Counted from the stretch's first letter, positions 8,761 through 16,836 are shown. The stretch is DNA of 42,331 bases from Deltaproteobacteria bacterium (GCA_022843175.1 JALHOE010000059.1:1-42331), one strand, 5' to 3'. Notes: a model not told the origin generated them from the sequence alone. Program-made: numbers and translations.

Positions 8761-9986
8761 GGCGTGTCTCCCACCAGTCCGGCGAGATCCCCGTAGGCGC
8801 GCCACCCGATGGCGGTGATTTCGAGGCGGCGCTCGCGCGCCGTGGCGAGGTCTCGGCGGGCGAGGAACACCCGCGTCTGCTCGGTCTTGCCGGCCTTCCA
8901 CGAGGCGACCGAGGCGTCGACCACGGCCTGCGCGGCGGGGACCGCGATGGTGTCGATCGTGCTGATCGCTTTGCGGGCGACGTCGTAGGCGACGTAGAAG
9001 CCCTTGGCGCGCGCGGTGATCGAGGCCTTGGCGATCTCGAAGTTGCCCTTGGCGCGGTCGGCGTCGGCCTCGGCGCGCGCGATCTCCGATTGGTTCTTGC
9101 GCAGCACCGGGAACGTCCACGACAAGCCGCCGCCGAGGCGCAGATCGCCCATGTCGGTGCGACCGGCGCTGAGGATGAAGTTGACCGGCACGTATTTGTC
9201 GGCCTCCCACTTGTCCTTCGAGGCGCCGAAGTAGGTGGCCTCGAGCGAGTGCTGCTTGAGCGTGGGGGAGTTCTCGACGAGGTATTTGGTGAGCGCGTCG
9301 CCGTCCTTGAAGCGGAGCGCGGGGAGCTCGACCGACAGGTTGCCCTTCGGGTCCTCGAGGTTCGGCTCGCCGATCGCGATCGAGAGGCGCGCCTTGGCGA
9401 GCGCGAACGCGAGGTCGGCCTCGGCCTTCATTTGCAGCCAGCGACCGACCTCGCCGTCGGCCTGCGCCTTGTCGACGATGGTTGCGTCCTTCGCGTCGAA
9501 GCGGCCGTTCACGTAGGCGGCCTCGTCGCGCGCGATCTTGATGCCCTCGTCGGCGTGGAGCTTGCGCGCGGCGGCGACGAGCAGCTCGCCGTACGCCGCG
9601 ACGGCCTCGCCCACCGCGTTCGATTGCGCGGCGAGCTTCGCGGTCTGCTTCCACGCGACCATCGCGTCGACCTCGGCGAGGCGCTTGCCGCGCTGGCCCG
9701 AGAGCTCGACCGGGAGCCAGAGGTTCGCCTGCACCGCGGCGAGACCGTTCGTCTCCTTGGTGCGATCGACGAAGACCTCGAGATACGGGTTGGTGAGCGG
9801 GGGGAGACCGGCGCCGTAGCGGGTGGCGCCCGCGATGCGCACGTCGGCTGCGGCCATCACCGAGGCCGGGCCCCGGGTGCGCGCGCGGTCGATCGCGTCC
9901 TTGAGGCTCGGGAACTCGGCGCGGGCGGTTGCGGATACTGCGAGGGTAGCGACGACGAGCGCGACGCTCGTGATGCGCGCGTTCAT
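8757..9986 (-). CDS. czcC: Outer-membrane efflux protein, TolC/CzcC family
   Basis: 409 residues from ATG 9986. A signal peptide with the hydrophobic core SVALVVATLAV is followed by a likely cleavage site after ATARA near residue 23. The mature protein is long-helical, rich in Ala, Glu, Lys and Arg, with the duplicated architecture of outer-membrane factors, including stretches such as NPYLEVFVDR near the start and a second half beginning near VPVNFILSAGR. It should form the trimeric outer-membrane channel of the czc exporter. Start and stop overlap both neighbours by 4 bases (ATGA with czcB, GTGA with czcA), so the three genes are surely translated together. The gene sits between adaptor and pump, as in several heavy-metal efflux operons. 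Confidence 0.88.
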   Translation of the reverse strand: MNARITSVALVVATLAVSATARAEFPSLKDAIDRARTRGPASVMAAADVRIAGATRYGAGLPPLTNPYLEVFVDRTKETNGLAAVQANLWLPVELSGQRGKRLAEVDAMVAWKQTAKLAAQSNAVGEAVAAYGELLVAAARKLHADEGIKIARDEAAYVNGRFDAKDATIVDKAQADGEVGRWLQMKAEADLAFALAKARLSIAIGEPNLEDPKGNLSVELPALRFKDGDALTKYLVENSPTLKQHSLEATYFGASKDKWEADKYVPVNFILSAGRTDMGDLRLGGGLSWTFPVLRKNQSEIARAEADADRAKGNFEIAKASITARAKGFYVAYDVARKAISTIDTIAVPAAQAVVDASVASWKAGKTEQTRVFLARRDLATARERRLEITAIGWRAYGDLAGLVGDTP

Positions 9987-11125
9987 TGCTTCGCAGCCTC
10001 TCCTCGGAGCAGGAACGCTCCCTCGACGACGATCGTCTCGTTTTTGCTCAGGCCCTCTTTGATCTCGACGACCTCGGAGGTGCGGCGGGCGATGGTGACC
10101 TTGCGGACCTCGAAGTGCTCGGGCGAGCGCTCGACGAACACGACGTCGTCGTTGCCGAGCGGCTGCACGGCCTGCGGGGGCACCGCGATCGTCGTCGCGT
10201 CGGCCTTGCTCGGCAGGGTGATCGCCGCGCGGATGAACAAGCCGGGACGCAGCGTGCCGTCGTCGTTGGCGACCTGCACGCGCGCGCGCACCAGGCGCGT
10301 GGCCTTGTTGACCGTGGGATCGATGTACGTGAGCTTGCCCTTGAACGTGCGGTTGGGGAGGCCGTCTGCGGTGAAGCTGACCTCGTTGCCGAGGTTCAGA
10401 TAGGGGAGGTCGGCCTCGTGCACGTCGAGCGTCGCCACGAGCTTGCTCGTGTCGGCGATGATGAACGCGTTCGACGAGCTCGACACGAAGCCGCCGAGGA
10501 TCGCGTGGCGCGCGACGATCGTGCCCTCGATCGGCGCGACGAGCTTGATCTGCCCGCCCACTCCGCCGCCCGAGACGCCGAGCGCTTCGAGCCGGGCGCG
10601 CGCTGCGGCCGACTCGGCCTTGGCCTTGTTGAGCTCGGCGTCGGCGAGCTCGGCCTCGCGCGCGGTGGTGAGGTTCTTCTCGAGGAGAGCTTTCTCGCGC
10701 TCGGCGTTCTTCTTGGCGGCCGAGAGCGCCGCGTTGGCCGTGAGGTAGGCCGACTGCGCCTCGGACAGCGAGGGCACCGCCATTTCGGCGAGGAGATCGC
10801 CCTTCTTCACGCGGTCGCCGAGCTTCACCTTGACGTCGGTGATGCGGCCGTCGAGCCGGGGGCCGACCTCGGCGTAGTGGAGGAGGTCGTATTCGATCGA
10901 GCCGGGGACGGTGATCGTCGCCTGCGCGCCCTCGCCGCCGACCTTGGCGGTCTTGATGCCGAGGCGCTTCGCCGTGTCCTGGTCGACGATGACCTGACGG
11001 GCGACCGGCGCGTCCTTCGGGGCCTCTTGGGTGGTGGCGCTCGCCTTATTGCCACACGCTGCGACAAGCAGGGACACAGCGAGGACTGCGCCTCTTACGA
11101 TCGGGGGAATTATTCGGGCAATCAT
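9983..11125 (-). CDS. czcB: Periplasmic adaptor lipoprotein of metal efflux system (CzcB family)
   Basis: 380 residues from ATG 11125. The N-terminus is a lipoprotein signal with lipobox LVAAC and lipidated Cys24. Then comes a typical membrane-fusion protein: a first half-lipoyl segment (GRITDVKVKLGDRVKKGDLLAEM), an alpha-helical hairpin of alternating Ala/Lys/Glu, a second half-lipoyl segment (APIEGTIVARH), a beta-barrel domain and a membrane-proximal domain. It links pump and channel in the tripartite complex. I see no His-rich metal-binding tail. It is the first gene of the operon; 64 bases before its start is a sigma-54-like promoter, and an inverted repeat sits between the two. No strong ribosome site precedes the ATG, so the start is slightly uncertain. 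Confidence 0.9.
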   Translation of the reverse strand: MIARIIPPIVRGAVLAVSLLVAACGNKASATTQEAPKDAPVARQVIVDQDTAKRLGIKTAKVGGEGAQATITVPGSIEYDLLHYAEVGPRLDGRITDVKVKLGDRVKKGDLLAEMAVPSLSEAQSAYLTANAALSAAKKNAEREKALLEKNLTTAREAELADAELNKAKAESAAARARLEALGVSGGGVGGQIKLVAPIEGTIVARHAILGGFVSSSSNAFIIADTSKLVATLDVHEADLPYLNLGNEVSFTADGLPNRTFKGKLTYIDPTVNKATRLVRARVQVANDDGTLRPGLFIRAAITLPSKADATTIAVPPQAVQPLGNDDVVFVERSPEHFEVRKVTIARRTSEVVEIKEGLSKNETIVVEGAFLLRGEAAKQ

Positions 11126-11165
11126 GGTGGTGGCAGCGGGCGAGGCTCGGCCCCTCACGCACGGT

Positions 11166-11189
11166 CCATGCCGATGCTCGCTAGCATGG
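11166..11189. promoter_or_regulatory. Inverted repeat upstream of czcB, possible operator
   Basis: Perfect 6-base arms CCATGC and GCATGG separated by 12 bases; an extra ATGC lies inside the spacer. It covers the region from about -12 to +12 of the predicted sigma-54 start, a position suited to a repressor rather than an NtrC-type activator. Confidence 0.35.
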
Positions 11190-11203
11190 CAATTGAGGGA
11201 CCC
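11188..11203 (-). promoter_or_regulatory. Sigma-54-like -24/-12 promoter facing czcB
   Basis: Read on the minus strand the bases are GGGTCC, five bases, then TTGCC. Against the consensus TGGCAC-N5-TTGCW this keeps the invariant GG and GC with the required 10-base spacing, plus TT at -15/-14 and C at -21; T-26, C-23 and A-22 are lost. Predicted transcription start is near 11177, giving a leader of about 52 bases to czcB. The adjacent operon encodes an NtrC-type activator, which makes the match more meaningful. Not proven: one such match could arise by chance. Confidence 0.45.
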
Positions 11204-11442
11204 CACGTCTGTTAAGGATGCCCTGTCGGCCGTCCAAGCGACATGCTGCCCGGGCGTGGACAAAAAGTCGCAGCAGGCCTCGAGCGTTCTCCACGCCGTG
11301 CCCCACCTTGTTCGACTTCGAGCCTTGGTCGTTGGTGGTTGTTGCGCGTTTCGTTCCAGCCTCGCGCGCGCCCGCTCCGGAGCAGGCACCAGCGTTGCAG
11401 TGGAGTCGCTCCGCTCTGACCTCCACCGCTCTCCATACCCGC

Positions 11443-11784
11443 GTGCTCCTTGTCGAGGACGACCCCGCGCTCGGCGAGATGTTCGCCGACGTGCTGCGCG
11501 AGCGCGGGCACGAGGTCACCCTCGCGGCGGACGTCGAGGCCGCGATCGAGTCGCTGCGGTCGGTCGCGTTCGACGTCCTCGTCACCGACCTGCGCCTGCC
11601 CGGCGCGTCCGGGCTCGAGCTGCTCGCCTGGGTCAAAAGCGAGGGGCTCGCGCTCCGTGTCGTGGTCGCGAGCGCGTTCGCCACCGTGGAGCTCGCCCTC
11701 CACGCTCGCCGCCTCGGCGCGCGCGAGGTGCTGAGCAAGCCGGTCGAGCCCGAGGCGCTCGTCGCCGCCGTCGAAGCCGCTTAG
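11443..11784 (+). CDS. Receiver-only response regulator (CheY-like)
   Basis: 113 residues if started at GTG 11443. The receiver is complete: acidic VEDD at 4-7, phosphorylation site Asp49 in VTDLRLPG, Ser77 and Lys99 in SKP. No output domain follows; the stop lies inside the ribosome site of the histidine kinase gene. Starting at GTG 11443 trims the first beta-strand slightly; starts further up (to ATG 11218) would add up to 75 residues of Pro/Ser/Arg-rich sequence with no family character, so I prefer the short form. Such proteins act as phosphate shuttles or sinks, or bind a target protein. As first gene of an operon with a kinase and a sigma-54 activator it may compete for, or pass on, phosphate from the same kinase. 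Confidence 0.8.
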   Translation: MLLVEDDPALGEMFADVLRERGHEVTLAADVEAAIESLRSVAFDVLVTDLRLPGASGLELLAWVKSEGLALRVVVASAFATVELALHARRLGAREVLSKPVEPEALVAAVEAA

Positions 11785-11794
11785 GACTATCCGG

Positions 11795-13273
11795 GTGTCG
11801 CTCACCCAGAAGATCTGGCTGCTCATCACGATTCCGTTCGTGGTCGCGATCGCCGCGTACCTGATCTTCACCCGCCCCTTCCGGCGCGAGCTGCTCCTCG
11901 CCGAGGCGTCGCGCGACGCCAAGGACGACATGGTCGTCCTCCAGTCGGCGATTCATAAGGGGCTGGTCGACGACAAAGAGAACAGGGCAGACCTCGTCGC
12001 GCTGTGCGAGTCGCTCGCGCAGGCCGAGCGCGTCGTCGGCGTCGCTGTGTTCGCCACCGATGGCCGCGCGCTGGCCGAGTCCCACGGCGTGCGCGGCAAC
12101 CCCAGGCTGCGCGAGCTCGCCATGCGCGCGATCGCGGCGCACGGCGAGATCCGCGAGCTGCGCGGCGACCCGACGAACCTCGAGCACGCGTTCATCCTGG
12201 AGCGCGCCGGTCCGGTCGCGGTCGCCGTGGTGATCCGCGACATCGGCTACGTCGACGTCCTGGTCGGGAGCTGGACGCGCAGCCTGCTCCTGGTCGGCTG
12301 CGGCTTCGCGTTCGTGATGCTGGTCCTATCCGGGCCGCTGGTCCGTCGGATCGTCGGGGCACCGCTCGAGCAGGTCGTGTCCGCCGTCGAGAAGGTCGCA
12401 GCCGGAAAGCTCGACGTCGCGGTCCCGAGCGCCCGTCGCGACGAGCTCGGGCGGCTCGCGAACTCGTTCAACGAGATGACCGAGAGCCTCCGCGCGGCGC
12501 GGGCGCAGGTCGAAGAAGAGGCTGCCCGGCGCGCCGAGCTCGAGGCGCGCATGCGACGCCTGCAGACCCTCGCTGCGGCGGGCGAGGTCGCTGCGTCGCT
12601 CGCCCACGAGATCGGCTCGCCGCTCAACGTCATCCTCGGCCGCACGCGGATGATGGCCGGCCGCGCCGACACCTCGGAGAACACCAAGCGAGACCTCGAG
12701 ATCGTCGCCGCCCAGACCGAGCGGATCACCCGGGTCGTGCGCAAGCTCCTCGACATCAGCCGCCCGTCGAAGGGGAAGATCGAGGAGGTCAACGTGCGCG
12801 AGGTCGTCGAGGAGACGCTCGCGTTCATCGCGCCCGAGTGCAAGAAGCGGAACATCAAGACCTCCTCCCGCGTCGAGGAGGGCACCCCCGAGCGCGTGCT
12901 CGGCGACCGCGATCAGCTCGTGCAGATCATCTTCAACCTCACCCACAACGCGATGCAGGCGCAGCCAACCGGCGGGCGGATCGACGTCGTGCTCCATCGC
13001 TCCGAGCAGGCGCTCTCCGGCGTCCCGGCCCTCGCGATCGACGTGCGCGACTCGGGCCCCGGCATCGACCCCGAGGTCCGCGGCCGGCTGTTCGACCCAT
13101 TTGTCACGACCAAACGCGGCGAGGGGGGCACCGGCCTCGGCCTCGCGATCGTCGACGGCATGGTCCGTGAGCTCGGCGGGCGAGTCACGGTCGACGACGC
13201 CCCCGATGGTGGAGCATGCTTCCGGGTAGAGATCCCGGCGAGCCTACTGAAAGACAGGAGCAGCATCTCGTGA
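11795..13273 (+). CDS. Membrane sensor histidine kinase
   Basis: 492 residues from GTG 11795, with AGGA (11783-11786) 8 bases before it, overlapping the previous stop. Layout: membrane segment about 8-26, a periplasmic sensor of about 140 residues (27-162), second membrane segment about 163-180, HAMP about 181-235, a coiled stretch, HisKA with His271 in LAHEIGSPLN, and the ATPase domain with N box (NLTHNAMQA, 381-389), DSGPGI (419-424) and GGTGLGL (444-450). All catalytic motifs are intact. The sensor has four His and one Cys, not enough to claim metal binding. The operon and its divergent placement to the czc genes recall ZraS, the Zn/Pb sensor partner of a sigma-54 activator; that parallel is inference. 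The stop overlaps the next start (GTGA). Confidence 0.93.
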   Translation: MSLTQKIWLLITIPFVVAIAAYLIFTRPFRRELLLAEASRDAKDDMVVLQSAIHKGLVDDKENRADLVALCESLAQAERVVGVAVFATDGRALAESHGVRGNPRLRELAMRAIAAHGEIRELRGDPTNLEHAFILERAGPVAVAVVIRDIGYVDVLVGSWTRSLLLVGCGFAFVMLVLSGPLVRRIVGAPLEQVVSAVEKVAAGKLDVAVPSARRDELGRLANSFNEMTESLRAARAQVEEEAARRAELEARMRRLQTLAAAGEVAASLAHEIGSPLNVILGRTRMMAGRADTSENTKRDLEIVAAQTERITRVVRKLLDISRPSKGKIEEVNVREVVEETLAFIAPECKKRNIKTSSRVEEGTPERVLGDRDQLVQIIFNLTHNAMQAQPTGGRIDVVLHRSEQALSGVPALAIDVRDSGPGIDPEVRGRLFDPFVTTKRGEGGTGLGLAIVDGMVRELGGRVTVDDAPDGGACFRVEIPASLLKDRSSIS

Positions 13274-14628
13274 GCACACGCCACAACCGCGGCCGTATCG
13301 TCGTCGTCGACGACGACGTCGAGCTCGGCTCGATGATCGCCGACATCCTCCGCGAGCGCGGGCACCACGTGACCGTCCACGACCGCGCGAAGGACGCGAT
13401 GGGCTCCATCGAGCTCGGCGAGATCGACGCGCTGATCACCGATCTCCGCATGCCCGAGATGGGCGGCCTCGAGCTGATTGAGTGGGCAGCCAAGCACGAC
13501 CCGCGCTTGGTGATGATCGCGATCACCGGCTTCGGAAACCTGGAGACGGCGATCAAAGCGATCCGCGCCGGCGCGTTCGACTACCTGTCGAAGCCGTTCG
13601 AGCCCGAGGCCCTGGTGCTCGCGGTCGACAAGGCGCTCGGCGAGAAGGTCCTCCGCCACGAGCTGCAAGCGCTCCGTACCGCGCTGGTCCCCGAGAAGGA
13701 CGGCATCATCGCCAAGAGCGCGTCGATGCAGGAGATCCTCGGCGTCGTCGGCCGCGTCGCCACCACCCCGGTGTCGGTGCTCATCACCGGCCCGAGCGGC
13801 TCGGGCAAGGAGCTCATCGCGCGCGCATTGCACTCGCGGAGCGACCGGGCGTCGGGGCCGTTCGTCGCGGTCAACTGCGCGGCGATCCCCGCCGAGCTGC
13901 TCGAGGCCGAGCTGTTCGGCGTGAAGAAGGGCGCCTACACCGACGCGCGCGCCGATCGCCTCGGCATGTTTCGCGAGGCGCACACCGGCACGATCTTCCT
14001 CGACGAGATCGGCGATCTGCCGCTCGCGATGCAACCCAAGCTGCTCCGCGTGCTGCAGGAGAAGGAGATTCGCCCGCTCGGCGGCACCGCATCGATCTCC
14101 ATCGACACCCGCGTCGTCGCCGCGACCAAGCACGACCTGCGGCAGTCGGTGAAGGAGGGCACGTTCCGTGAGGACTTGTTCTATCGCCTGGCCGTCGTCG
14201 AGATCGGCATTCCCGCGCTCCGCGAGCGCCCCGACGACATCGTCCCGATCGCCGAGCTCGCCCTCGAACGGGCGTGCGCGCGGGCGAAGCGGCCGCGCAA
14301 GTCGTTCTCCGGCGCAGCGGTGCGGCGGATCATGGAGCACTCCTGGCCGGGCAACGTGCGCGAGCTCGAGAACGCGATCGAGCGCGCCGTCGCGCTGTCG
14401 CAGACCGACGTGATCATGCCCGAGGATCTGCCGCCCTCTCTCGCCGCTCCGGCCACGCAGGACTTCCTCCGCCACGCGCTCGACCGCGGCTGGACGCTCG
14501 ACGAGCTCAGCCGCGCCTACCTGGCGCGCACGCTGGAGCGCACCGGCGGCAACAAGAAACAGGCGGCGTCGATCCTCGGGATCGATCGCCGCACGATCCA
14601 GCGCTGGCTCGGCGAGAAAGAGGACTGA
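13270..14628 (+). CDS. NtrC-family sigma-54-dependent response regulator
   Basis: 452 residues from GTG 13270, with AGGAG at 13256-13260 and a 4-base overlap with the kinase gene. Receiver domain about 8-122 with Asp58 (ITDLRMPE) and Lys108. AAA+ domain about 145-375: Walker A GPSGSGKE (174-181), Walker B TIFLDE (241-246), sigma-54 contact loop GAYTDA (221-226; the usual form is GAFTGA), arginine-finger region near FREDLFYRL. C-terminal Fis-type helix-turn-helix about 412-448 (GGNKKQAASILGI). The protein should drive open-complex formation at sigma-54 promoters after phosphorylation. The best candidate target in view is the sigma-54-like promoter before czcB. GAYTDA occurs in working members of the family, so I do not read it as a loss of function. 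Confidence 0.95.
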   Translation: MSTRHNRGRIVVVDDDVELGSMIADILRERGHHVTVHDRAKDAMGSIELGEIDALITDLRMPEMGGLELIEWAAKHDPRLVMIAITGFGNLETAIKAIRAGAFDYLSKPFEPEALVLAVDKALGEKVLRHELQALRTALVPEKDGIIAKSASMQEILGVVGRVATTPVSVLITGPSGSGKELIARALHSRSDRASGPFVAVNCAAIPAELLEAELFGVKKGAYTDARADRLGMFREAHTGTIFLDEIGDLPLAMQPKLLRVLQEKEIRPLGGTASISIDTRVVAATKHDLRQSVKEGTFREDLFYRLAVVEIGIPALRERPDDIVPIAELALERACARAKRPRKSFSGAAVRRIMEHSWPGNVRELENAIERAVALSQTDVIMPEDLPPSLAAPATQDFLRHALDRGWTLDELSRAYLARTLERTGGNKKQAASILGIDRRTIQRWLGEKED

Positions 14629-14635
14629 CGCGGGA

Positions 14636-15130
14636 CTAGTGCTTCTTCTTCGCGGCGGCAGCGGGCTCTTCTTCTTCGAGCGCGTCGACGCCGTCGCTCG
14701 CGATCCGGGTCTTGTCGCCCGCGATGCGCGCCTTGGGTGCCTCTTCTTCGTCGCCGCCGGTGTTGTCGAGCTCGTAGAAGACCGAGAGGATGAGCGCGAT
14801 CGCGCCGAGGGACGTGAGCGGGTGGCGCCCGAGCTCCGCGGCGGGGAACTCGGCCACCGCGGGGATGGTGACGCCGATGAAGCGGATGCCGAAGAGGATG
14901 CCCATGGCGAGCAGGGCGCCGACGAACGCCTTGAGACCGGCCTCGACGGCGGCGCCCTTGGCCCAAATAGGCTTGCCCGCGACGAGGCCCACGAGCACGC
15001 CGGTGGCGGCTGCGAACGCGTAGCCGAGGATGCCCGCCATCGCCGTGGGGATGACCTGAAACAGCCCGTATCCGAGGAGCCCCCCGAGGACGACGCCGAT
15101 CAAGAGGCCGACGAGCAGGCGCTTCAACAT
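14636..15130 (-). CDS. Small four-helix membrane protein of unknown function
   Basis: 164 residues from ATG 15130. Four hydrophobic segments are visible (about 4-26, 28-52, 65-90 and 104-122), the first two Gly-rich with GLLIGVVLGGLLGYGLF. The C-terminal 40 residues are soluble and charged, with EEE and a final AAAAKKKH. I do not recognise the family. It lies 39 bases after the epimerase gene on the same strand and may be co-transcribed with it. Its end is only 7 bases from the end of the convergent sigma-54 activator gene, with no obvious terminator between. No Shine-Dalgarno sequence is visible before the ATG. Confidence 0.78.
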   Translation of the reverse strand: MLKRLLVGLLIGVVLGGLLGYGLFQVIPTAMAGILGYAFAAATGVLVGLVAGKPIWAKGAAVEAGLKAFVGALLAMGILFGIRFIGVTIPAVAEFPAAELGRHPLTSLGAIALILSVFYELDNTGGDEEEAPKARIAGDKTRIASDGVDALEEEEPAAAAKKKH

Positions 15131-15169
15131 TCGGATGCGACCGTGCGAACGGGGGGAGGAGACGTCAAG

Positions 15170-16180
15170 TCACACCATGTTATGCGAACGGAACCACTGC
15201 ACCGCCCGTGCGATCGACGTCCGGAGCGGCGTCGAGGGCAGCCCCAGCTCGTTACGAGCCTTCGTCGGGTCGAACCAAGCGTAGCGCTGCGCGTACCGGA
15301 TGGAGCGAAAGGTGGCCTTGGGCTCCTCGTGCGACACGTGATCGGACCATAGCTCCAACCCGAGAGCGATCGCCGCGCCGAGCCCGCTGGGGATCGGGAG
15401 CTTCGGGGCCTTCACGCCGCCGACGTCGCACACGAGCTCGAAGAACTCCTTCATGGTGACGTTGTTGTCGCCGAGGATGTAACGCTCGCCGACGCGACCC
15501 TTTTCCTCGGCCGCGACGTGTCCCGCCGCGACGTCGTCGACGTCGATGCAGTTGAAGCCGCCCTCGCCCACGCCGGGCACCTCGCCCTTGAGCAGTGAGA
15601 TGACGATTTTGCCCGTCGGGGTCGGGGCGGCGTCGCGCGGGCCGAAGGGGAACGCCGGGTTGACGATCACGACCGGCAAGCCCGACTCGGCGAAGCGCAC
15701 CGCGATGCGCTCCGACATCCACTTGGTGAGGATGTACTCGTTGGCGATGTCGAACAGGTTGAACCGGGTGCGCTCGTCGGCGAGCTGCTTGCCCTCGCCG
15801 AGGCCGATCGCCGCGATCGACGACGTGTAGACGATGCGGCGGAGACGAGCCTTCTGCGCGGCGAGGAGCGTCGAGGTGGTGCCCTCGATGTTGACTCGGT
15901 AGATCGACGTCGGATCCGGGGTCCACGTCTTGTACACGGCCGCGAGGTGGTGGAGCGACTCGCAGCCCTCGAGCGCCGCGGTCATCTTCGCGACGTCGCA
16001 CACGTCGGCCTCGACGCGGTCGACGCGCTTGCCGGTGTCCCGCTCGACCTCCTCGAGGGGGGCGGCGTTCGCTCCCGGCTCGATGATCGCGCGGACGTCG
16101 CGACCGTCGGTGAGGAGCTTGCGGACGACGGCGGAGCCGATGAAGCCGGTGGAGCCGGTGACGGCGACGGGGCGGGCCAT
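15170..16180 (-). CDS. NAD-dependent epimerase/dehydratase (extended SDR; HpnA/DFR-like)
   Basis: 336 residues from ATG 16180. Rossmann motif TGSTGFIG at 8-15, active-site Ser in YTSS (118-121) and the catalytic pair Tyr149-xxx-Lys153 in YILTK. The stretch HHLAAVYKTWTPDPTSIYRVN (split here by position, about 77-96) resembles hopanoid-associated sugar epimerase HpnA and dihydroflavonol-reductase-like SDRs. The substrate cannot be told; no hopanoid or sugar-nucleotide genes lie beside it. Bases 16188-16193 on its strand read TACTAT, 7 bases before the ATG, and there is no ribosome site, so the transcript may be leaderless. It is divergent from the thioesterase gene across 84 bases. Confidence 0.88.
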   Translation of the reverse strand: MARPVAVTGSTGFIGSAVVRKLLTDGRDVRAIIEPGANAAPLEEVERDTGKRVDRVEADVCDVAKMTAALEGCESLHHLAAVYKTWTPDPTSIYRVNIEGTTSTLLAAQKARLRRIVYTSSIAAIGLGEGKQLADERTRFNLFDIANEYILTKWMSERIAVRFAESGLPVVIVNPAFPFGPRDAAPTPTGKIVISLLKGEVPGVGEGGFNCIDVDDVAAGHVAAEEKGRVGERYILGDNNVTMKEFFELVCDVGGVKAPKLPIPSGLGAAIALGLELWSDHVSHEEPKATFRSIRYAQRYAWFDPTKARNELGLPSTPLRTSIARAVQWFRSHNMV

Positions 16181-16187
16181 GCGCCGG

Positions 16188-16193
16188 ATAGTA
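16188..16193 (-). promoter_or_regulatory. Putative -10 box of a leaderless epimerase transcript
   Basis: On the minus strand TACTAT ends 7 bases before ATG 16180. A -10 box so placed would start transcription at or next to the start codon. The -35 region is not convincing. Confidence 0.35.
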
Positions 16194-16264
16194 CGGCTCT
16201 GTCCCGCTTGACGGAAACGAGGCCCGTCCCCACCTATGTTACCGGGGGTTACTTGGAGCCGATC

Positions 16265-16831
16265 ATGACCGACACATTGCGCCTCGCTCGAATCCTCGCC
16301 GCGTCCGCCGCGGCCCCGCGCGTCGATCTCTTCGACCCCGTCACGCTGCACTTCCGCGCGTTGCCGTCGGACTGCGACGCGAATCTCCACATCAACAACG
16401 GCCGCTATGTGCAGCTGATGGACCTCGGTCGCTTCGCGCTCGTCGCGCGGCTCGGGCTCGGTCGGGTCATGCTCAAGCAGAGCTGGGGCGCCGTCGTCGG
16501 CGCGGTCGAGATGGAGTTCCTCAAGGAGATCCGGCTCCTCTCCGCGTTTCGGCTGACGACACGCATCGTCGGGTGGGACGAGAAGTGGGTCTTCATGGAG
16601 CAGCGCTTCGAGCGCGATGGGAAGCTCGCGGCGATCGGCCGCGTGCAGGGCGTGTTCCGCGCGAACAACCGCACCGTCCGCACCGCGGAGGTGCTCGCCG
16701 AGCTCGGGCCGTGGACGGTGTCGCCCGAGCTGCCGGCGGCGTTCGAGCGCATCGCGGCGCCGTCGCCGCTGCGCAGGAGGATCTGGTCGCTGTCGGAGGA
16801 CGATCTGCCGGGGCTCGGCTGGGCGGCGTAG
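16265..16831 (+). CDS. Acyl-CoA thioesterase, 4HBT hot-dog fold
   Basis: 188 residues from ATG 16265, preceded by TTGGAG with 7 bases of spacing. The segment from about residue 33 contains the hot-dog thioesterase signature: DCDANLHINNGRYVQLMDLGR, where the Asp and the HINN element mark the active-site region of the 4HBT/YbgC-like family. A central helix and a strand region EMEFLKEIRL follow, then a short C-terminal extension unlike the family core. It probably hydrolyses acyl-CoA thioesters in the cytoplasm; chain length is unknown. An acyl-CoA dehydrogenase gene lies 135 bases downstream on the same strand, behind a REP-like palindrome and its own operator-like site, so the two are functionally related but probably separately transcribed. 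Confidence 0.85.
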   Translation: MTDTLRLARILAASAAAPRVDLFDPVTLHFRALPSDCDANLHINNGRYVQLMDLGRFALVARLGLGRVMLKQSWGAVVGAVEMEFLKEIRLLSAFRLTTRIVGWDEKWVFMEQRFERDGKLAAIGRVQGVFRANNRTVRTAEVLAELGPWTVSPELPAAFERIAAPSPLRRRIWSLSEDDLPGLGWAA

Positions 16832-16836
16832 GGACC

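Larger units (their letters stand above)
11126..11442. other. Divergent regulatory region between czc operon and receiver-kinase-activator operon
   Basis: 317 bases without a convincing gene. It holds an inverted repeat at 11166-11189, a sigma-54-like promoter on the minus strand at 11188-11203, a perfect 10-base palindrome GCTCCGGAGC at 11374-11383 and a related repeat GGAG-TCG-CTCC at 11402-11412. The stretch 11190-11340 is less GC-rich than its surroundings. The receiver frame stays open back to ATG 11218, but the residues it would add look like random high-GC translation. Confidence 0.7.

Noticed and set aside
5221-8796. Very long open frame (about 1190 codons) on the plus strand opposite czcA and the start of corC
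   Set aside because: Its translation is a monotonous Asp/Arg/Glu/His/Leu mixture, the known mirror of high-GC coding sequence. The minus strand encodes clear conserved families throughout.
11218-11442. Upstream extension of the receiver protein to ATG 11218
   Set aside because: The added 75 residues are Pro/Ser/Arg-rich with no receiver-family match, and AAGG directly abuts that ATG without spacing.
13930-13947. GAYTDA instead of GAFTGA in the sigma-54 contact loop
   Set aside because: The Tyr and Asp forms occur in working NtrC-family proteins, and Walker motifs are intact, so it is not evidence for lost sigma-54 contact.
16208-16227. TTGACG at 16208 with TATGTT further on as a thioesterase promoter
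   Set aside because: The spacing is 21 bases, too long for a sigma-70-type promoter.
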